The notes: generated by a model not told the origin, from the letters alone. DNA of 64,000 nucleotides from Acetobacter sacchari (GCF_017377715.1 NZ_JAFVMF010000017.1:38189-102188); one strand, 5' to 3'. Shown: positions 17,548 through 27,366, counted from the stretch's first letter. Translations and numbers: made by a program.

Positions 17548-18293
17548 CAGTGGAACATCTGCGCGGTGCCGGGCGTGTAGCCGGCGCCGTAATCGAGGAA
17601 GTTCGCGAGCTGGGCGCGGCCCTGCTCCTCGCCCTCGACCTGACGGGCGCCTTCCAGCGCCTGGGCGCGGCCCATCGCCGTAACGACGGCGGTGAGGTCG
17701 GCAAGCTGGCGCGTCTGGAGGGCTGAGAGCTGGTTGCCTGATTGCGCGGCCTGCAAGGCGCCGGTCGCGGACTGGCTCGACGTCACCAGACTGTCGATCT
17801 GGCTGCGCGTGGCATCAAGATTCTGCACCGCGCCGGTCTGCACCCGCAGCCCGTCCTGATAGGCGCCCCGCGCGTTCTGCCATCGCGTCTGGGCATCGGC
17901 GGTCATCTGCGCCGCTGAGGTCGGACTACCCAGCGCCTGGGGATAGGTCTGGGTGAAGGCCTGATCGATGCTGGACAGGTTATAGGAAAGCCCCTGCGCC
18001 TGACCGACGATTGCTGCCGTCTGGGCGATCGACTGGTCCAGCGGCGCTAGCACGGAGAACGGCAGACTGGTCAGATTGCGGGCCTGGTTCTCCAGCATGG
18101 TCGCCTCATTGGTGAGGCTCTGCGCCTGCTGGTTGACCTGCTGCAGTGCCCGAGCGGCAATCAGGACGCTCTGCACATGATTGGCCCCGTCATAGACCGC
18201 CCATTGCGCATGGGCCGGCACGCTCACGGCAAGCGGCAACAGAAGAACAGCACCGGACACGAAAACCGATTTCATTATCAGCCGATTTCTCAT
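17547..18293 (-). CDS. trbJ: TrbJ, VirB5-like conjugal transfer protein
   Basis: A 248-residue secreted minor pilus protein. A cleavable signal peptide ends at AHA-Q (residues 27-30), then a long alpha-helical, Gln-rich body (AARALQQVNQQAQSLTNEAT, QIDSLVTSSQSATGALQA). The ATG at 18293 overlaps the trbE stop (ATGA) and directly precedes the signal; the longer frame to 18353 lies within trbE. VirB5/TrbJ proteins sit at the pilus tip and assist host-cell contact. Confidence 0.92.
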   Translation of the reverse strand: MRNRLIMKSVFVSGAVLLLPLAVSVPAHAQWAVYDGANHVQSVLIAARALQQVNQQAQSLTNEATMLENQARNLTSLPFSVLAPLDQSIAQTAAIVGQAQGLSYNLSSIDQAFTQTYPQALGSPTSAAQMTADAQTRWQNARGAYQDGLRVQTGAVQNLDATRSQIDSLVTSSQSATGALQAAQSGNQLSALQTRQLADLTAVVTAMGRAQALEGARQVEGEEQGRAQLANFLDYGAGYTPGTAQMFH

Positions 18294-20716
18294 GACCCTG
18301 CTCCCGGATTGAGCATCTCCACCGCCCACTCGACGCCTTTGTGCACGAGCCATGCCGCCGCGAAACCATCGCGCCCGTCCCGGGCAAAGATCCGGTCGAT
18401 GGCGGCCTGGTCGCCGGGCGACGACGCGGCGGTGAAGGCCAGCGCCACCTCGGACAGGCCGAGATCGAACAGCCTGTTGCCTCTGCGGGACTGGCAGTAA
18501 TAATCGCGCTTGGGTGTGGCCCGGCTGAGGATCTCGATCTGACGGTCGTTCAGCCCGAAGCGGCGATAGATCGTGGTAATCTGCGGCTCCAGCGCCCGAT
18601 CATTGGGCAGGAACACGCGTGTCGGGCAACTCTCGATCAGCGCCGGCGCGATCGGACTGGCATCGATATCGGCCAGCGACTGGGTGGCGAAGATGACGGA
18701 GGCGTTCTTCTTGCGCAGCGTCTTCAGCCATTCCCGGAGCTGGCCGGCGAAGGCGCGATCGTTCAGCGCCAGCCAGCCCTCGTCGATGATCAGCAGCGTC
18801 GGGCTGCCGTCAAAGCGGTCTTCGATGCGATGGAACAGATAGGACAGCATGGCGGACGCGGCACCGGAGCCGATCAGCCCCTCGATCTCGAAGGCCTGGA
18901 TGTCGGCGACACCAAGACGCTCATGTTCAGCGTCGAGCAATTGCCCCCACGGACCTCCAACACAATAGGGCTGGAGGGCCTGCTTCAGCGCCAGCGACTG
19001 GAGCAGCGCGGACAGGCCGGTGATGGTACGCTCCACGACCGGCGCCGAGGCCAGCGAGGTCAGCGCCGACCACAGATGCTCCTTGAGGTCGGGCGCAACC
19101 GCGACGCCCTCGCGCTCCAGCAGTGTCGCCACCCATTCCGCCGCCCAGGCCCGTTCGCCCGGCTCCTCGACCCGCGCCAGCGGCTGCAACGCGACAGGGT
19201 CGTTGCCATCCTGTGCCAGCGCGCCGCCGAGATCGTGCCAGTCGCCCCCCATCGCCAAGGTGGCTGCACGGATCGAGCCCCCGAAATCGAAGGCGAAGAT
19301 CCGCGCCCCGGCATAGCGGCGGAACTGCATCGCCATGAAAGCCAGCAGCACGGACTTGCCGGCGCCGGTCGGCCCGGCGATCAGCGTGTGCCCGACATCG
19401 CCGACGTGGAGTGCGAAGCGGAACGGGGTCGAGCCCTCGGTGCGGGCATAGAATAGCGGTGGTGCCGCGAAATGCCCGTCCCGCTCCGGCCCCGCCCACA
19501 CTGCGGAGAGCGGGATCATATGGGCAAGGTTCAGGGTCGAGACGCAGGGCTGGCGGACATTGGCGTAGACATGGCCCGGCAGACTGCCGAACCAGGCCTC
19601 TATGGCGTTCACCGTCTCACGCATGCAGGTGAAGTCGCGGCTCTGGATCGTCTTCTCGACCAGTCGCAGCCGGTCAGCGGCGACGGCCGGATCCTCGTCC
19701 CAGACCGTGACGGTGGCGGTGACATAGGCCTGCCCGACCTGGTCGGTGCCGAGTTCCTGCAACGCCGCATCGGCGTCGGCGGCCTTGTTGGCGGCGTCGG
19801 AATCCAGCAGCACCGAGGCCTCGTTGGTCATGACCTCCTTGAGGATGGCCATGATCGATTTGCGCTTGGCGAACCATTGCCGCCGGATCCGGCCCAGTAC
19901 TTTCGTTGCGTCGGTGCGGTCCAGGCAGATCGCCCGCGTCGACCAGCGATAGGGAAAGGCCAGCCGGTTCAGCTCGTCCAGCAGCCCCGGCCAGGTCTGG
20001 GTCGGAAAACCGGTGACGGTGAGCGTGCGCAGATGCGCGTCGCCCAATCGGGGCTCCAGGCCGCCAGTCAGTTCCTCGTCGACCAGGATGGCGTCGAGGT
20101 GCATCGGAATTTCCGGCACCCGGACCCGCTGCATGCGCGTGGAGATGCAGGAGTGGAGATAGGTCAGGGTTTCGCCGTCATCGAGCCAGTCGGCTTCCGG
20201 CATGAAACCATCAAGCAGGGCCAGCACCCGGTCGGTCTGGTCGATGAATCCCGCGACCACAGCCTGCCAGTCGGAACCGCCACGGGCGCGGTTCTCATAG
20301 AGCAAAGCCTCCGCACGGGCAGCATCGTCCGCCGGTGGCAGCCAGACCAGGGTGAGGAAATAATGGCTCTCGTAATGCGCGCCCTCTTCCTCGAATTGCG
20401 CCCGACGTTCGGCGTCGACCAGTTCGGAGGCGGGATCGGAGATCGGGCCGGACGGATAGCCCCGTGCCGGGCGGCGTTGCGCCTCGACGAAGAGCGCCCA
20501 GCCGGAGCCCAGCCGGCGCAGGGCGTTGTTCAGTCTTGACGTGATGGCGACCAGTTCGGAGGCGGTCGAGGAGTCCAGGTCCGGACCGCGGAACCGGGCG
20601 GTACGCTGGAAGGCGCCATCCTTGTTCAGCACCATGCCCTTGGCGACCAACGCCGCCCAAGGCAGGAAATCGGCCAGCCGGTCGCGGCGATGACGGTATT
20701 CGGCGAGGTTCAGCAT
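18290..20716 (-). CDS. trbE: TrbE, VirB4-like ATPase
   Basis: An 808-residue ATPase that energises pilus assembly and DNA transfer. The N-terminal CagE/TrbE domain is followed by a RecA-like domain with Walker A GPTGAGKS (about residues 446-453) and Walker B LLIIDEGW (about 640), then FATQSLADID and the C-terminal ETQITTIYRRFGLNDRQIEIL-type segment. It begins MLNLAEYRHRRDRLADFLPW, the normal family start. It is seven bases downstream of trbD and overlaps trbJ. Confidence 0.96.
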   Translation of the reverse strand: MLNLAEYRHRRDRLADFLPWAALVAKGMVLNKDGAFQRTARFRGPDLDSSTASELVAITSRLNNALRRLGSGWALFVEAQRRPARGYPSGPISDPASELVDAERRAQFEEEGAHYESHYFLTLVWLPPADDAARAEALLYENRARGGSDWQAVVAGFIDQTDRVLALLDGFMPEADWLDDGETLTYLHSCISTRMQRVRVPEIPMHLDAILVDEELTGGLEPRLGDAHLRTLTVTGFPTQTWPGLLDELNRLAFPYRWSTRAICLDRTDATKVLGRIRRQWFAKRKSIMAILKEVMTNEASVLLDSDAANKAADADAALQELGTDQVGQAYVTATVTVWDEDPAVAADRLRLVEKTIQSRDFTCMRETVNAIEAWFGSLPGHVYANVRQPCVSTLNLAHMIPLSAVWAGPERDGHFAAPPLFYARTEGSTPFRFALHVGDVGHTLIAGPTGAGKSVLLAFMAMQFRRYAGARIFAFDFGGSIRAATLAMGGDWHDLGGALAQDGNDPVALQPLARVEEPGERAWAAEWVATLLEREGVAVAPDLKEHLWSALTSLASAPVVERTITGLSALLQSLALKQALQPYCVGGPWGQLLDAEHERLGVADIQAFEIEGLIGSGAASAMLSYLFHRIEDRFDGSPTLLIIDEGWLALNDRAFAGQLREWLKTLRKKNASVIFATQSLADIDASPIAPALIESCPTRVFLPNDRALEPQITTIYRRFGLNDRQIEILSRATPKRDYYCQSRRGNRLFDLGLSEVALAFTAASSPGDQAAIDRIFARDGRDGFAAAWLVHKGVEWAVEMLNPGAGS

Positions 20717-20723
20717 GACGCGC

Positions 20724-20990
20724 TCACCCGACCAGATGGGTGGGATAGCGCAGGTGACGGCGCACCACGTCGACGAAGGCGGGATCGCGTTTGGCCGCCC
20801 AGACGGCGGCGAGATGGCCGACCAGCCAGAAGATCCCGCCGGCGATCCACAGCCGCAGGCCGAGGCCGATTGCCGCCGCCAGCGTGCCGTTGACGATCGC
20901 CACCGTGCGTGGCGCCCCGCCGAGCAGGATCGGCTCGATCAGGGCGCGATGCACCGGGGCGGTGAAGCCGGGAATGGCGTCCGGCTCCAT
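20724..20990 (-). CDS. trbD: TrbD, VirB3-like membrane protein
   Basis: An 88-residue protein beginning MEPDAIPGFTAPVHRALIEP, with two hydrophobic stretches (TVAIVNGTLAAAIGLGLRLW, IAGGIFWLVGHLAAVWAA), as in VirB3/TrbD proteins that anchor the VirB4-type ATPase. The start overlaps the trbC stop (ATGA). A much longer frame extends upstream to 21407 but only this segment is homologous. Confidence 0.92.
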   Translation of the reverse strand: MEPDAIPGFTAPVHRALIEPILLGGAPRTVAIVNGTLAAAIGLGLRLWIAGGIFWLVGHLAAVWAAKRDPAFVDVVRRHLRYPTHLVG

Positions 20991-21316
20991 CAGATCAGCG
21001 CCCCGCCCGAGAAGGAGAAGAAAGACAGGAAGAAGCTGGAGGCGGCAAAGGCGATCGACAGGCCAAAGACGATCTGGATCAGGCGGCGGAAGCCACCCGA
21101 GGTTTCCCCGAAGGCCAGGGTCAGGCCGGTCACAGTGATGATGATCACCGAGATGATCTTGGCCACCGGCCCCTGCACGGATTCGAGAATCTCGTTGAGC
21201 GGCGTTTCCCACGGCATACTGGAGCCGGACGCATAGGCCGGGGCCGACAGCAGCGTTGCGGACAAGGTAGCGCCCGCCACGGCGAGGCGGCGGCGCAGGG
21301 CGAGCGTCGGGGTCAT
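20990..21316 (-). CDS. trbC: TrbC, VirB2-like pilin
   Basis: A 108-residue pilin precursor. A signal sequence with likely cleavage after APAYA (about residue 29) precedes two hydrophobic helices (AKIISVIIITVTGLTLAFGE and IVFGLSIAFAASSFFLSFF) separated by a short basic loop, the VirB2/TrbC layout. The mature subunit would be about 79 residues and, in RP4-type systems, cyclised by the TraF peptidase encoded at 36417-36959. The start overlaps the trbB stop by ATGA. Confidence 0.93.
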   Translation of the reverse strand: MTPTLALRRRLAVAGATLSATLLSAPAYASGSSMPWETPLNEILESVQGPVAKIISVIIITVTGLTLAFGETSGGFRRLIQIVFGLSIAFAASSFFLSFFSFSGGALI

Positions 21317-22281
21317 GACAGGTCTCCGGCAGGTGTGAGGATGTAGTCGCCCTCCGGGGCCAGCCCCTGGACGGTGGCGAGTTCGACCAGGCGCCGCGCG
21401 CTGCCACGCCCGGACAGGACGGCGATCACGTCGATTGTCTCGGCGATCAGGGCACGCGGGACGGTAACGACGGCTTCCTGGATCAACTGCTCCAACCGGC
21501 GCAGGGCGCCGATCGCGGACCCCGCGTGCAGGGTGCCGACACCGCCGGGATGGCCGGTGCCCCAGGCCTTGAGCAGGTCGAGCGCCTCCGCGCCGCGCAC
21601 CTCGCCGATGGGAATCCGGTCGGGGCGCAGGCGCAGCGAAGAGCGCACCAGGTCGGAGAGCGAGGCCGCGCCGTCCTTCGTGCGCAGGGCGACCAGATTG
21701 GGCGCCGTGCATTGCAGTTCGCGCGTGTCCTCGATCAGCACCACCCGATCGCCGGTCTGCGCGATCTCGGCCAGCAAGGCGTTGACCAGCGTGGTCTTGC
21801 CGGTGGACGTGCCGCCGGCAACCAGAATGTTCTGCCGCTCCGCGACGGCGCGGCGCAGAAATTCGGCCTGCGCCGCGGCCATGATCCCGGCGGCCACATA
21901 GTCGTCGAGCGAGAACACCGCGACGGCTGGGCGCCGGATGGCAAAGCAGGGTGCGGCCACCACCGGAGGCACCAACCCTTCGAACCGCTCACCGCTTCCG
22001 GGAAGTTCGGCGGAGACGCGCGGGCTGGCGGGATGCACCTCGACCCCGACATGATGGGCCACCAGGCGGACGATCCGCTCGGCGTCGGCCGGCCCGATCC
22101 AGGTGCCGGTGTCCTCCATGCCGCCAGCCAGCCGGTCGATCCACAGCCGGCCATCGGGATTGAGCATCACCTCGACGATCGATGGATCATCGAGATGCCC
22201 GGCAATGGCCGGGCCGAGGGCGGTGCGCAGCATGCGCGTGCCTCGGGCAACGGCTTCGGAGCGGAATGGAGCGACGGTCAT
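21313..22281 (-). CDS. trbB: TrbB, VirB11-like ATPase
   Basis: A 322-residue hexameric traffic ATPase. The N-terminal domain is followed by a RecA-type core with Walker [10 protein letters not shown] (about residues 155-163), the Asp/Glu box [28 protein letters not shown] and the [13 protein letters not shown]is box. The start at 22281 ([18 protein letters not shown]) is chosen over 22323. It is the first gene of the trb block; its usual upstream partner copG lies 6.8 kb away because of an inserted cargo island, so it must use a promoter in the 211-bp spacer before the HU gene. Confidence 0.95.
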   Translation of the reverse strand: MTVAPFRSEAVARGTRMLRTALGPAIAGHLDDPSIVEVMLNPDGRLWIDRLAGGMEDTGTWIGPADAERIVRLVAHHVGVEVHPASPRVSAELPGSGERFEGLVPPVVAAPCFAIRRPAVAVFSLDDYVAAGIMAAAQAEFLRRAVAERQNILVAGGTSTGKTTLVNALLAEIAQTGDRVVLIEDTRELQCTAPNLVALRTKDGAASLSDLVRSSLRLRPDRIPIGEVRGAEALDLLKAWGTGHPGGVGTLHAGSAIGALRRLEQLIQEAVVTVPRALIAETIDVIAVLSGRGSARRLVELATVQGLAPEGDYILTPAGDLS

Positions 22282-22492
22282 CGAAACCCCGTGATTGGCC
22301 TCGCGAGGGAGGCAATGGATCAACGGGGTCGATTAGAAAGAGGCATGAACACGGAAGCGCAACAAGTCTCTTTGGTCGTAGGGCGCCGGGATAGAAGAAC
22401 TTGCATAGGAGTAGAGTGCGTTTGGCCGGTGACGGGGCGAAAGGGCGCTGCTACCGTCCTCGGATTCGACCACGACACGGACCTGCGCCCGC

Positions 22493-22762
22493 ATGAGCAA
22501 AGCCTTCATTGCCGCCGTTCTTCAGGATTCCCTCGACTGCACGGGCGTTGCCGCCACCAAGGCCGCCGATGACCTGGTCGGAGCTATTGTCGCCGAACTG
22601 AAGCAGGAGGGCGGGTTCACGCTGCCGTCCTTCGGAACCTTCACCGTCCACAAGACCAAGGCCCGCAAGGCGCTCAATCCCCGCACCGGCGAACCGGTGA
22701 AGGTCAAGGCGGGCAAGACCGTGCGCTTCAAGGCAAGCCCAGTGCTGAAGAAGGCAGTCTGA
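22493..22762 (+). CDS. HU-family DNA-binding protein
   Basis: An 89-residue nucleoid-like protein: N-terminal helices (MSKAFIAAVLQDSLDCTGVA) followed by the HU/IHF beta-arm region GGFTLPSFGTFTVHKTKARK, ALNPRTGEPVKVKAGKTVRF and a C-terminal SPVLKKAV. These proteins bend DNA and often modulate mobile-element promoters and recombination. It is divergent from trbB and marks the left edge of the cargo island. The GF-TLP-FGTF-V pattern is strongly diagnostic. Confidence 0.9.
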   Translation: MSKAFIAAVLQDSLDCTGVAATKAADDLVGAIVAELKQEGGFTLPSFGTFTVHKTKARKALNPRTGEPVKVKAGKTVRFKASPVLKKAV

Positions 22763-23119
22763 TTGGACACGTCATCCAGTGACCGTCAGATGGTAATTTT
22801 CGGAGATAAAAGATTAGGAGACAGGCGGCTTCCGCCCTCTCTGCAGACACTTATCGGTCTAAGATCTGTTTTCCCAAAGCGGACATTCATCGTAAGCGCT
22901 GGTTTTCATCTCGCGACAAAAGAATGGTACGGTCGGTTTCTTCTAGCGGACGCGCTCTATCGGGCCGTGCGCAGCGAGATCGCATCTTTTGCGGTGATCG
23001 TGGACGCCAAGGGCGAAGGCGCGAAGCGCTTCTATGAGCGAGAGAGTTTTTTACCGTTTCCAGATCAACCGATGAAGCTTTTCCGGCCTATGGCGGATAT
23101 TGAAGTATTGTTCAACTAA
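22763..23119 (+). pseudogene. GNAT acetyltransferase remnant
   Basis: Open frame of 118 codons whose second half (GRFLLADALYRAVRSEIASF, VIVDAKGEGAKRFYERESF, PLFRPM-type end) is the C-terminal half of a TacT/AtaT-like GNAT acetyltransferase, a class used as toxins. The first about 55 codons show no GNAT motif: the acceptor-side strands and the Arg-x-x-Gly-x-Gly acetyl-CoA loop are missing or out of frame (only YGRF remains). It begins with a TTG directly after the HU stop, so it is probably not a real start. No antitoxin is visible. Most likely a decayed toxin gene. Confidence 0.65.
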
Positions 23120-23129
23120 GGGGGGGCCC

Positions 23130-24458
23130 GTGGCGGATTCCGACGGAGAAGAGCCTGAGAAATTGACATTCAAATTTCTGCGGGGTGTCGAGGCTGATGC
23201 CGGCGATCTTGAATGGCCGGCCGGTGCCGATGTCGTCAGGAAAGCGCTATCGGAATCTCTGAATGCAAAGAACGTAGCGTTCCTGCTCGGGGCAGGATGT
23301 TCGTCGTATTACGTCAAGGAAACTGACGACTTGCTCGGCGATGACTGGCGGGAGGTTGGCATCCCGACCATGGCGCCTCTTGCCAAGGAGTTCACGAAAG
23401 CGCGGGCTTCCGACGAGGCGAGGTTCCCGACCGCAGTCGAACGGAAAGTCCTTTCTGACGAGTTGGGGATAGATATCGGCGGGAACGAGTATGCCCGCAA
23501 CCTTGAACGGTTGATGGAGCTGCTGTTCAGCCTTCGGTTCTCGCTTTCTCGAAGCACGCTTGCGAAGGCGGAAGGTAATCTGAAGGTCGTCAATTCGATC
23601 ATTAAGAAGGTGCAGGCTTTCCTCTGGGACAAATGCACGAACGGAGCGTTTGCCAATGGCGACAGCACCGTCGGGATGCTCTACGAAACATTCTACAGAA
23701 AGCTGGTCCTGCGTGATCGCTCGCTGCCGCGTCCGTGGATTTTCACCACCAACTACGACCTTTTCAACGAGACGGCGATGGACCGGCTTGGCCTGCCCTA
23801 TGCCAATGGCTTCTCCGGTGTGGTTGAACGCCGCTTCAATCCGGCGACCTTCCGTTACGCACTCGCCGAGCAGCTTGATCTGACCAACAGGAAATGGTCG
23901 GCTGTCGATGGCTTTGTCTATCTCGGCAAGATTCATGGGTCGATTAGCTGGACCGAAGACGATCACGGCCTGTTCCCGATCCGCGAAACGGCTGTCTCGA
24001 AAAAGCAGGAACCGGGAAAGGTGATGATCTATCCCACCCCTGCGAAGCAAAATTCCAGCCTCGGATCTCCCTATGCGGACCTGTTCCGCGAGTTCCAGTC
24101 GCGGATCGTGAGGGAGCAAAGTGTTCTCTTCACCATGGGATATGCCTTCGGCGACGAACACATCAACAATATCATCTATCAGGCCCTCACCATACCGACG
24201 TTTCGGCTGGTAATCTTTGTCGATCCGATGCTGGAGGGAGAAGTGGCCAAACTCCGCGCCCTGAACGATCCCCGCATCTGGATCATCGGTGGCAGCGGTC
24301 CGGAAGCCGATCGCAAGGCGCATTATTTCGATACGATCATTGAAGAGTTTATGCCCCAGCGGCCGAGCGAGCGCATCGACGATGCAATCCGAAAGGTGCT
24401 GGAGGTGATGTCCCCGAAGAAGGCTGAGGCTCCGTCCATCGCTGGAGACAGCGAATGA
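23130..24458 (+). CDS. SIR2-family NADase, defence effector
   Basis: A 442-residue SIR2-domain protein. The nucleotide-binding motif FLLGAGCS lies at about residue 50, FTTNYD with the catalytic Asn at about 206, and GKIHGS with the catalytic His at about 266, the same set that gives NAD+ hydrolysis in antiphage SIR2 effectors. The GTG at 23130 is preferred because a strong AAGGGGGG ribosome site lies just upstream; an ATG at 23100 overlaps the GNAT remnant. Its stop overlaps the start of the HerA gene (ATGA). The pair matches the known SIR2-HerA defence type, in which the effector depletes NAD+ and/or cuts DNA upon infection. Confidence 0.88.
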   Translation: MADSDGEEPEKLTFKFLRGVEADAGDLEWPAGADVVRKALSESLNAKNVAFLLGAGCSSYYVKETDDLLGDDWREVGIPTMAPLAKEFTKARASDEARFPTAVERKVLSDELGIDIGGNEYARNLERLMELLFSLRFSLSRSTLAKAEGNLKVVNSIIKKVQAFLWDKCTNGAFANGDSTVGMLYETFYRKLVLRDRSLPRPWIFTTNYDLFNETAMDRLGLPYANGFSGVVERRFNPATFRYALAEQLDLTNRKWSAVDGFVYLGKIHGSISWTEDDHGLFPIRETAVSKKQEPGKVMIYPTPAKQNSSLGSPYADLFREFQSRIVREQSVLFTMGYAFGDEHINNIIYQALTIPTFRLVIFVDPMLEGEVAKLRALNDPRIWIIGGSGPEADRKAHYFDTIIEEFMPQRPSERIDDAIRKVLEVMSPKKAEAPSIAGDSE

Positions 24459-26473
24459 GCCGCGACGACCGCAAACGCGCCATCGGCAAGGTGGTCTCCG
24501 TCGCGGCTGATCGCTTCGTCGTAGAGATGCACGCTGGCACAGACAATTTCACCGTCGTCGGGTTCGATGACGTCCATTATGTCGCCCGTCTCGGCTCGTT
24601 CCTGATGATTCCGGTTCAGACGGAATATGTCGTGGTGGAGGTTGTCGGCCTGAGAGAGCGGGACATCGCCAGCGTTGGACGTGGCGAGAGCGAGCTGGAC
24701 AAGGCCGCGTCTGCGAAGTATCTCGACGTCGTGCCGGTCGGGATGCTGCCACAGGACCGGAGCGCAAAGTTTCGCTTCGGAGTCTCCGTCTTTCCGTCGC
24801 TCTATGCGGATGCTCTCTATGCTCTCGATGCAGAGCTTGATCGCGTTTTCGAGACCGATAAGCCGAGCGAACCCGCTTCAGGCCTCAATGGTGCCCTGCC
24901 AGTGCCCGAAGATGCGACGCGCTTTCGCGCCATGTCGATCGGCCGCTCTGTGGTATTCGAGGGCTATGACGTCAAAGTCCGGATCAATGACTTTTTCGGC
25001 GGCCATACCGCTGTCCTTGGCAATACCGGGAGCGGGAAGTCCTGCACCGTCGCGTCGGTGCTCCAGTCGTTGTTCGACAAGGCGGACGAGTTCCATGCTC
25101 GAGGTGCGACGTTCGTGGTCTTCGATGTAAATGGCGAATACGCCAATGCGTTGATGCCGCTCGCCAAAGAGAACGGCATTGGCGTCGCCCATGTTGTGCT
25201 GGACGGAACTGCGAATGACCACAAATTCCGCCTCCCGCACTGGTTCCTGGAACAATCGGAATGGGAGTTGCTTCTGCAAGCCAGCGAGCGAACACAAATT
25301 CCGGTCCTTCGTACAGCTTTGGGACTGACAGGGCTGTTTCGGGAAAACACTCCAGAAGCGCTGGCAATCAAGGAGCACTTTATCGCTACCTGTGTCATTG
25401 AATGCTTCAGAGGTGCCGATGGGGATTCGCCAGTCGCGAAGTTTCAACGTGTCGTATCGTTGTTCCAGAAGTACCCAACGAAAGACCTGAACATAAATCT
25501 TCTTCAGAAATACGGAGCAAACTACCAGTACGGAAATTTCAGAGATGGGAACCTGGCTCCATTTCTGGATGAGGTTCGCAAAAAACTTCGAAAGGATGTT
25601 GATCTGCCGTCCTACAAACAGGCGCCGTTCACGTTCGATGATCTTGAGGAATGCTTGGATTTTGCAATTCTCTATGAAGAGGCGCATGGCAACAGGCAAA
25701 TCCGTGATTACTGCTCACAGATGTTTACCCGGTTCAAGTCGCTTCGCGATAGATCCGAATATGCGTTCATGCGTTATGACATAAAGCCGGGCGAAGCGAC
25801 CCCGACTATGGAGGCTTTCCTCGAACAGCTACTTGGGCTGTCAAAAAATGGCGACCACTGGAGAAAGCGCCATCAGATCATCATCGTGGATATGAACGCC
25901 GTCGAAGACGAGGTGGTCGAACTGGTCTCGTCGGTCCTTGCACGAATGACATTCCGTCTGCTTCGGCAAGCCGAACCAAGGAACCGCTTTCCTGTTCACC
26001 TCTTGCTTGAGGAGGCCCATCGCTACATCTCCGAGACACCGTCAAAATTTGCAATTGACGCCAGCAAAATCTACGAGCGCATCGCCAAGGAGGGACGAAA
26101 ATATGGACTTTTCCTGCTGGTCGCGTCGCAACGACCCAGCGAACTTTCTAAAACTGTTCTCTCGCAATGCTCGAATTTTGTGATCCATAGAATTCAGAAC
26201 CCGGATGACCTTTCGCAGATCCGGCAGATGACGCCATTCATTTCCGATGCGGTCCTGAAGCGTTTGCCGTCGTTGCCTAAGCAGCACGCGCTCGTGTTTG
26301 GAACATCGGTGAACCTCCCAACCACCTTCAAGGTGCGGGAGGTAAAACCGCTTCCAAAAAGCGATGACGCGAAGATTGGGGAACTCTGGTTCCACGAAGA
26401 GGGACGTGCAGCTCAGATCCGGATCTCGGCGCCTCCTGTCCAGAATGTCGATCTGAAGGGCGTATTCGACTGA
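24455..26473 (+). CDS. HerA-like hexameric ATPase (DUF87), partner of SIR2
   Basis: A 672-residue HerA/FtsK-superfamily ATPase. An N-terminal HAS-barrel-like region (about residues 1-110) precedes the ATPase: Walker A GNTGSGKS (about 189-196), FDVNGEY, IIIVDMNAVEDE, the LLLEEAHRYI acidic motif (about 516) and ASQRPSELSKTVLSQCSNF with the VIHRI sensor. HerA proteins form hexamers that pump DNA; in SIR2-HerA systems the ring scaffolds the NADase. Translational overlap on both sides (ATGA with SIR2, TGATG with the exonuclease) implies fixed stoichiometry. Confidence 0.9.
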   Translation: MSRDDRKRAIGKVVSVAADRFVVEMHAGTDNFTVVGFDDVHYVARLGSFLMIPVQTEYVVVEVVGLRERDIASVGRGESELDKAASAKYLDVVPVGMLPQDRSAKFRFGVSVFPSLYADALYALDAELDRVFETDKPSEPASGLNGALPVPEDATRFRAMSIGRSVVFEGYDVKVRINDFFGGHTAVLGNTGSGKSCTVASVLQSLFDKADEFHARGATFVVFDVNGEYANALMPLAKENGIGVAHVVLDGTANDHKFRLPHWFLEQSEWELLLQASERTQIPVLRTALGLTGLFRENTPEALAIKEHFIATCVIECFRGADGDSPVAKFQRVVSLFQKYPTKDLNINLLQKYGANYQYGNFRDGNLAPFLDEVRKKLRKDVDLPSYKQAPFTFDDLEECLDFAILYEEAHGNRQIRDYCSQMFTRFKSLRDRSEYAFMRYDIKPGEATPTMEAFLEQLLGLSKNGDHWRKRHQIIIVDMNAVEDEVVELVSSVLARMTFRLLRQAEPRNRFPVHLLLEEAHRYISETPSKFAIDASKIYERIAKEGRKYGLFLLVASQRPSELSKTVLSQCSNFVIHRIQNPDDLSQIRQMTPFISDAVLKRLPSLPKQHALVFGTSVNLPTTFKVREVKPLPKSDDAKIGELWFHEEGRAAQIRISAPPVQNVDLKGVFD

Positions 26474-27366
26474 TGATCGATGTCTCAAATCTGGAAGAGT
26501 TAGCAGCGGCGCTGGAGGCCAGTCCAGACTATCGGGTGCTACGGCGCCTTCGACCGCGAGAGCCAGTGGAAGGATACGACGCCACCGAGACGCGCCTAGG
26601 CTTGATGGTCGACGTCGAGACGACAGGCCTCGATCCCGATCTGGACGAGATTATCGAACTGGCAATGGTGCCTTTTAGGTATGCGCTGGATGGGATGATC
26701 GTGGAGGTCCAAGAGCCCTTTGACCGTCTCCGCGAGCCGACGAAGCTGATTTCGCCCGAAATCACAACGTTGACCGGTATTTCTGACACCATGGTGTCTG
26801 GCAAGTCAATTGATCCGGAAGAGGTTGCTGCTTTTGCTGCTCCGGCTGCTGTGGTGATCGCTCACAATGCAGCGTTTGATCGGCATTTCCTTGAACGCTT
26901 TAGTCCGGTGTTCTCAACCAAGCCTTGGGCCTGTTCCATGTCGGAGATCGACTGGGCGGCTGAGGGGTTCGAAGGCACCAAACTCTCCTACCTCGCGATG
27001 GCCCTAGGTTTCTTTTACGATCGGCATCGCGCTGCGAATGACTGCTTGGCCGCCATTGAAATCCTCGCGCAAGAACTGCCGAGAACGCACGTTCCGGCTC
27101 TTGTCAGGCTGCTGGATCGTGCACGCCTGCCAACCTGGCGGATCTGGGCCGAAAATTCGCCGTTCGAATTCAAAGATATCCTGAAGGCTCGGGGATATCG
27201 TTGGAACGGCGAGGAGAATGGCAAGCCCCGATCTTGGTATTTCGATGTTGCTGACGCTGAAAAGGATGCAGAAATATCCTACCTTCTACGTGAAATATAT
27301 CGATACGAAGCAGACATAAGAACTGTTCGTGTTACTGCTTACGATCGTTTTTCTAGCAGAGTTTAG
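26473..27366 (+). CDS. DEDDh 3'-5' exonuclease with extra C-terminal domain
   Basis: A 297-residue protein. The DnaQ-like fold has all DEDDh acidic residues visible: Asp/Glu in MVDVETTGL (about residues 45-53), Asp in IAHNAAFD (about 130-137), and His/Asp in HRAANDCLAA (about 185-194). After about residue 215 a separate C-terminal segment (DILKARGYRWNGEENGKPRS and YLLREIY) is also seen in mobile-element exonucleases. The start overlaps the HerA stop by one base (TGATG), so it belongs to the same operon. In this setting it could degrade DNA delivered by HerA or trim a product; this is inference. Confidence 0.85.
   Translation: MIDVSNLEELAAALEASPDYRVLRRLRPREPVEGYDATETRLGLMVDVETTGLDPDLDEIIELAMVPFRYALDGMIVEVQEPFDRLREPTKLISPEITTLTGISDTMVSGKSIDPEEVAAFAAPAAVVIAHNAAFDRHFLERFSPVFSTKPWACSMSEIDWAAEGFEGTKLSYLAMALGFFYDRHRAANDCLAAIEILAQELPRTHVPALVRLLDRARLPTWRIWAENSPFEFKDILKARGYRWNGEENGKPRSWYFDVADAEKDAEISYLLREIYRYEADIRTVRVTAYDRFSSRV

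Noticed and set aside
16467..17726. 419-codon plus-strand open frame opposite trbL/trbK/trbJ
   Set aside because: Spans three real genes on the other strand and is rich in Asp/Arg/Gln without any fold.
19472..20539. 355-codon plus-strand open frame opposite trbE
   Set aside because: Shadow of trbE; the VirB4-type ATPase on the minus strand has Walker motifs and normal operon overlaps.
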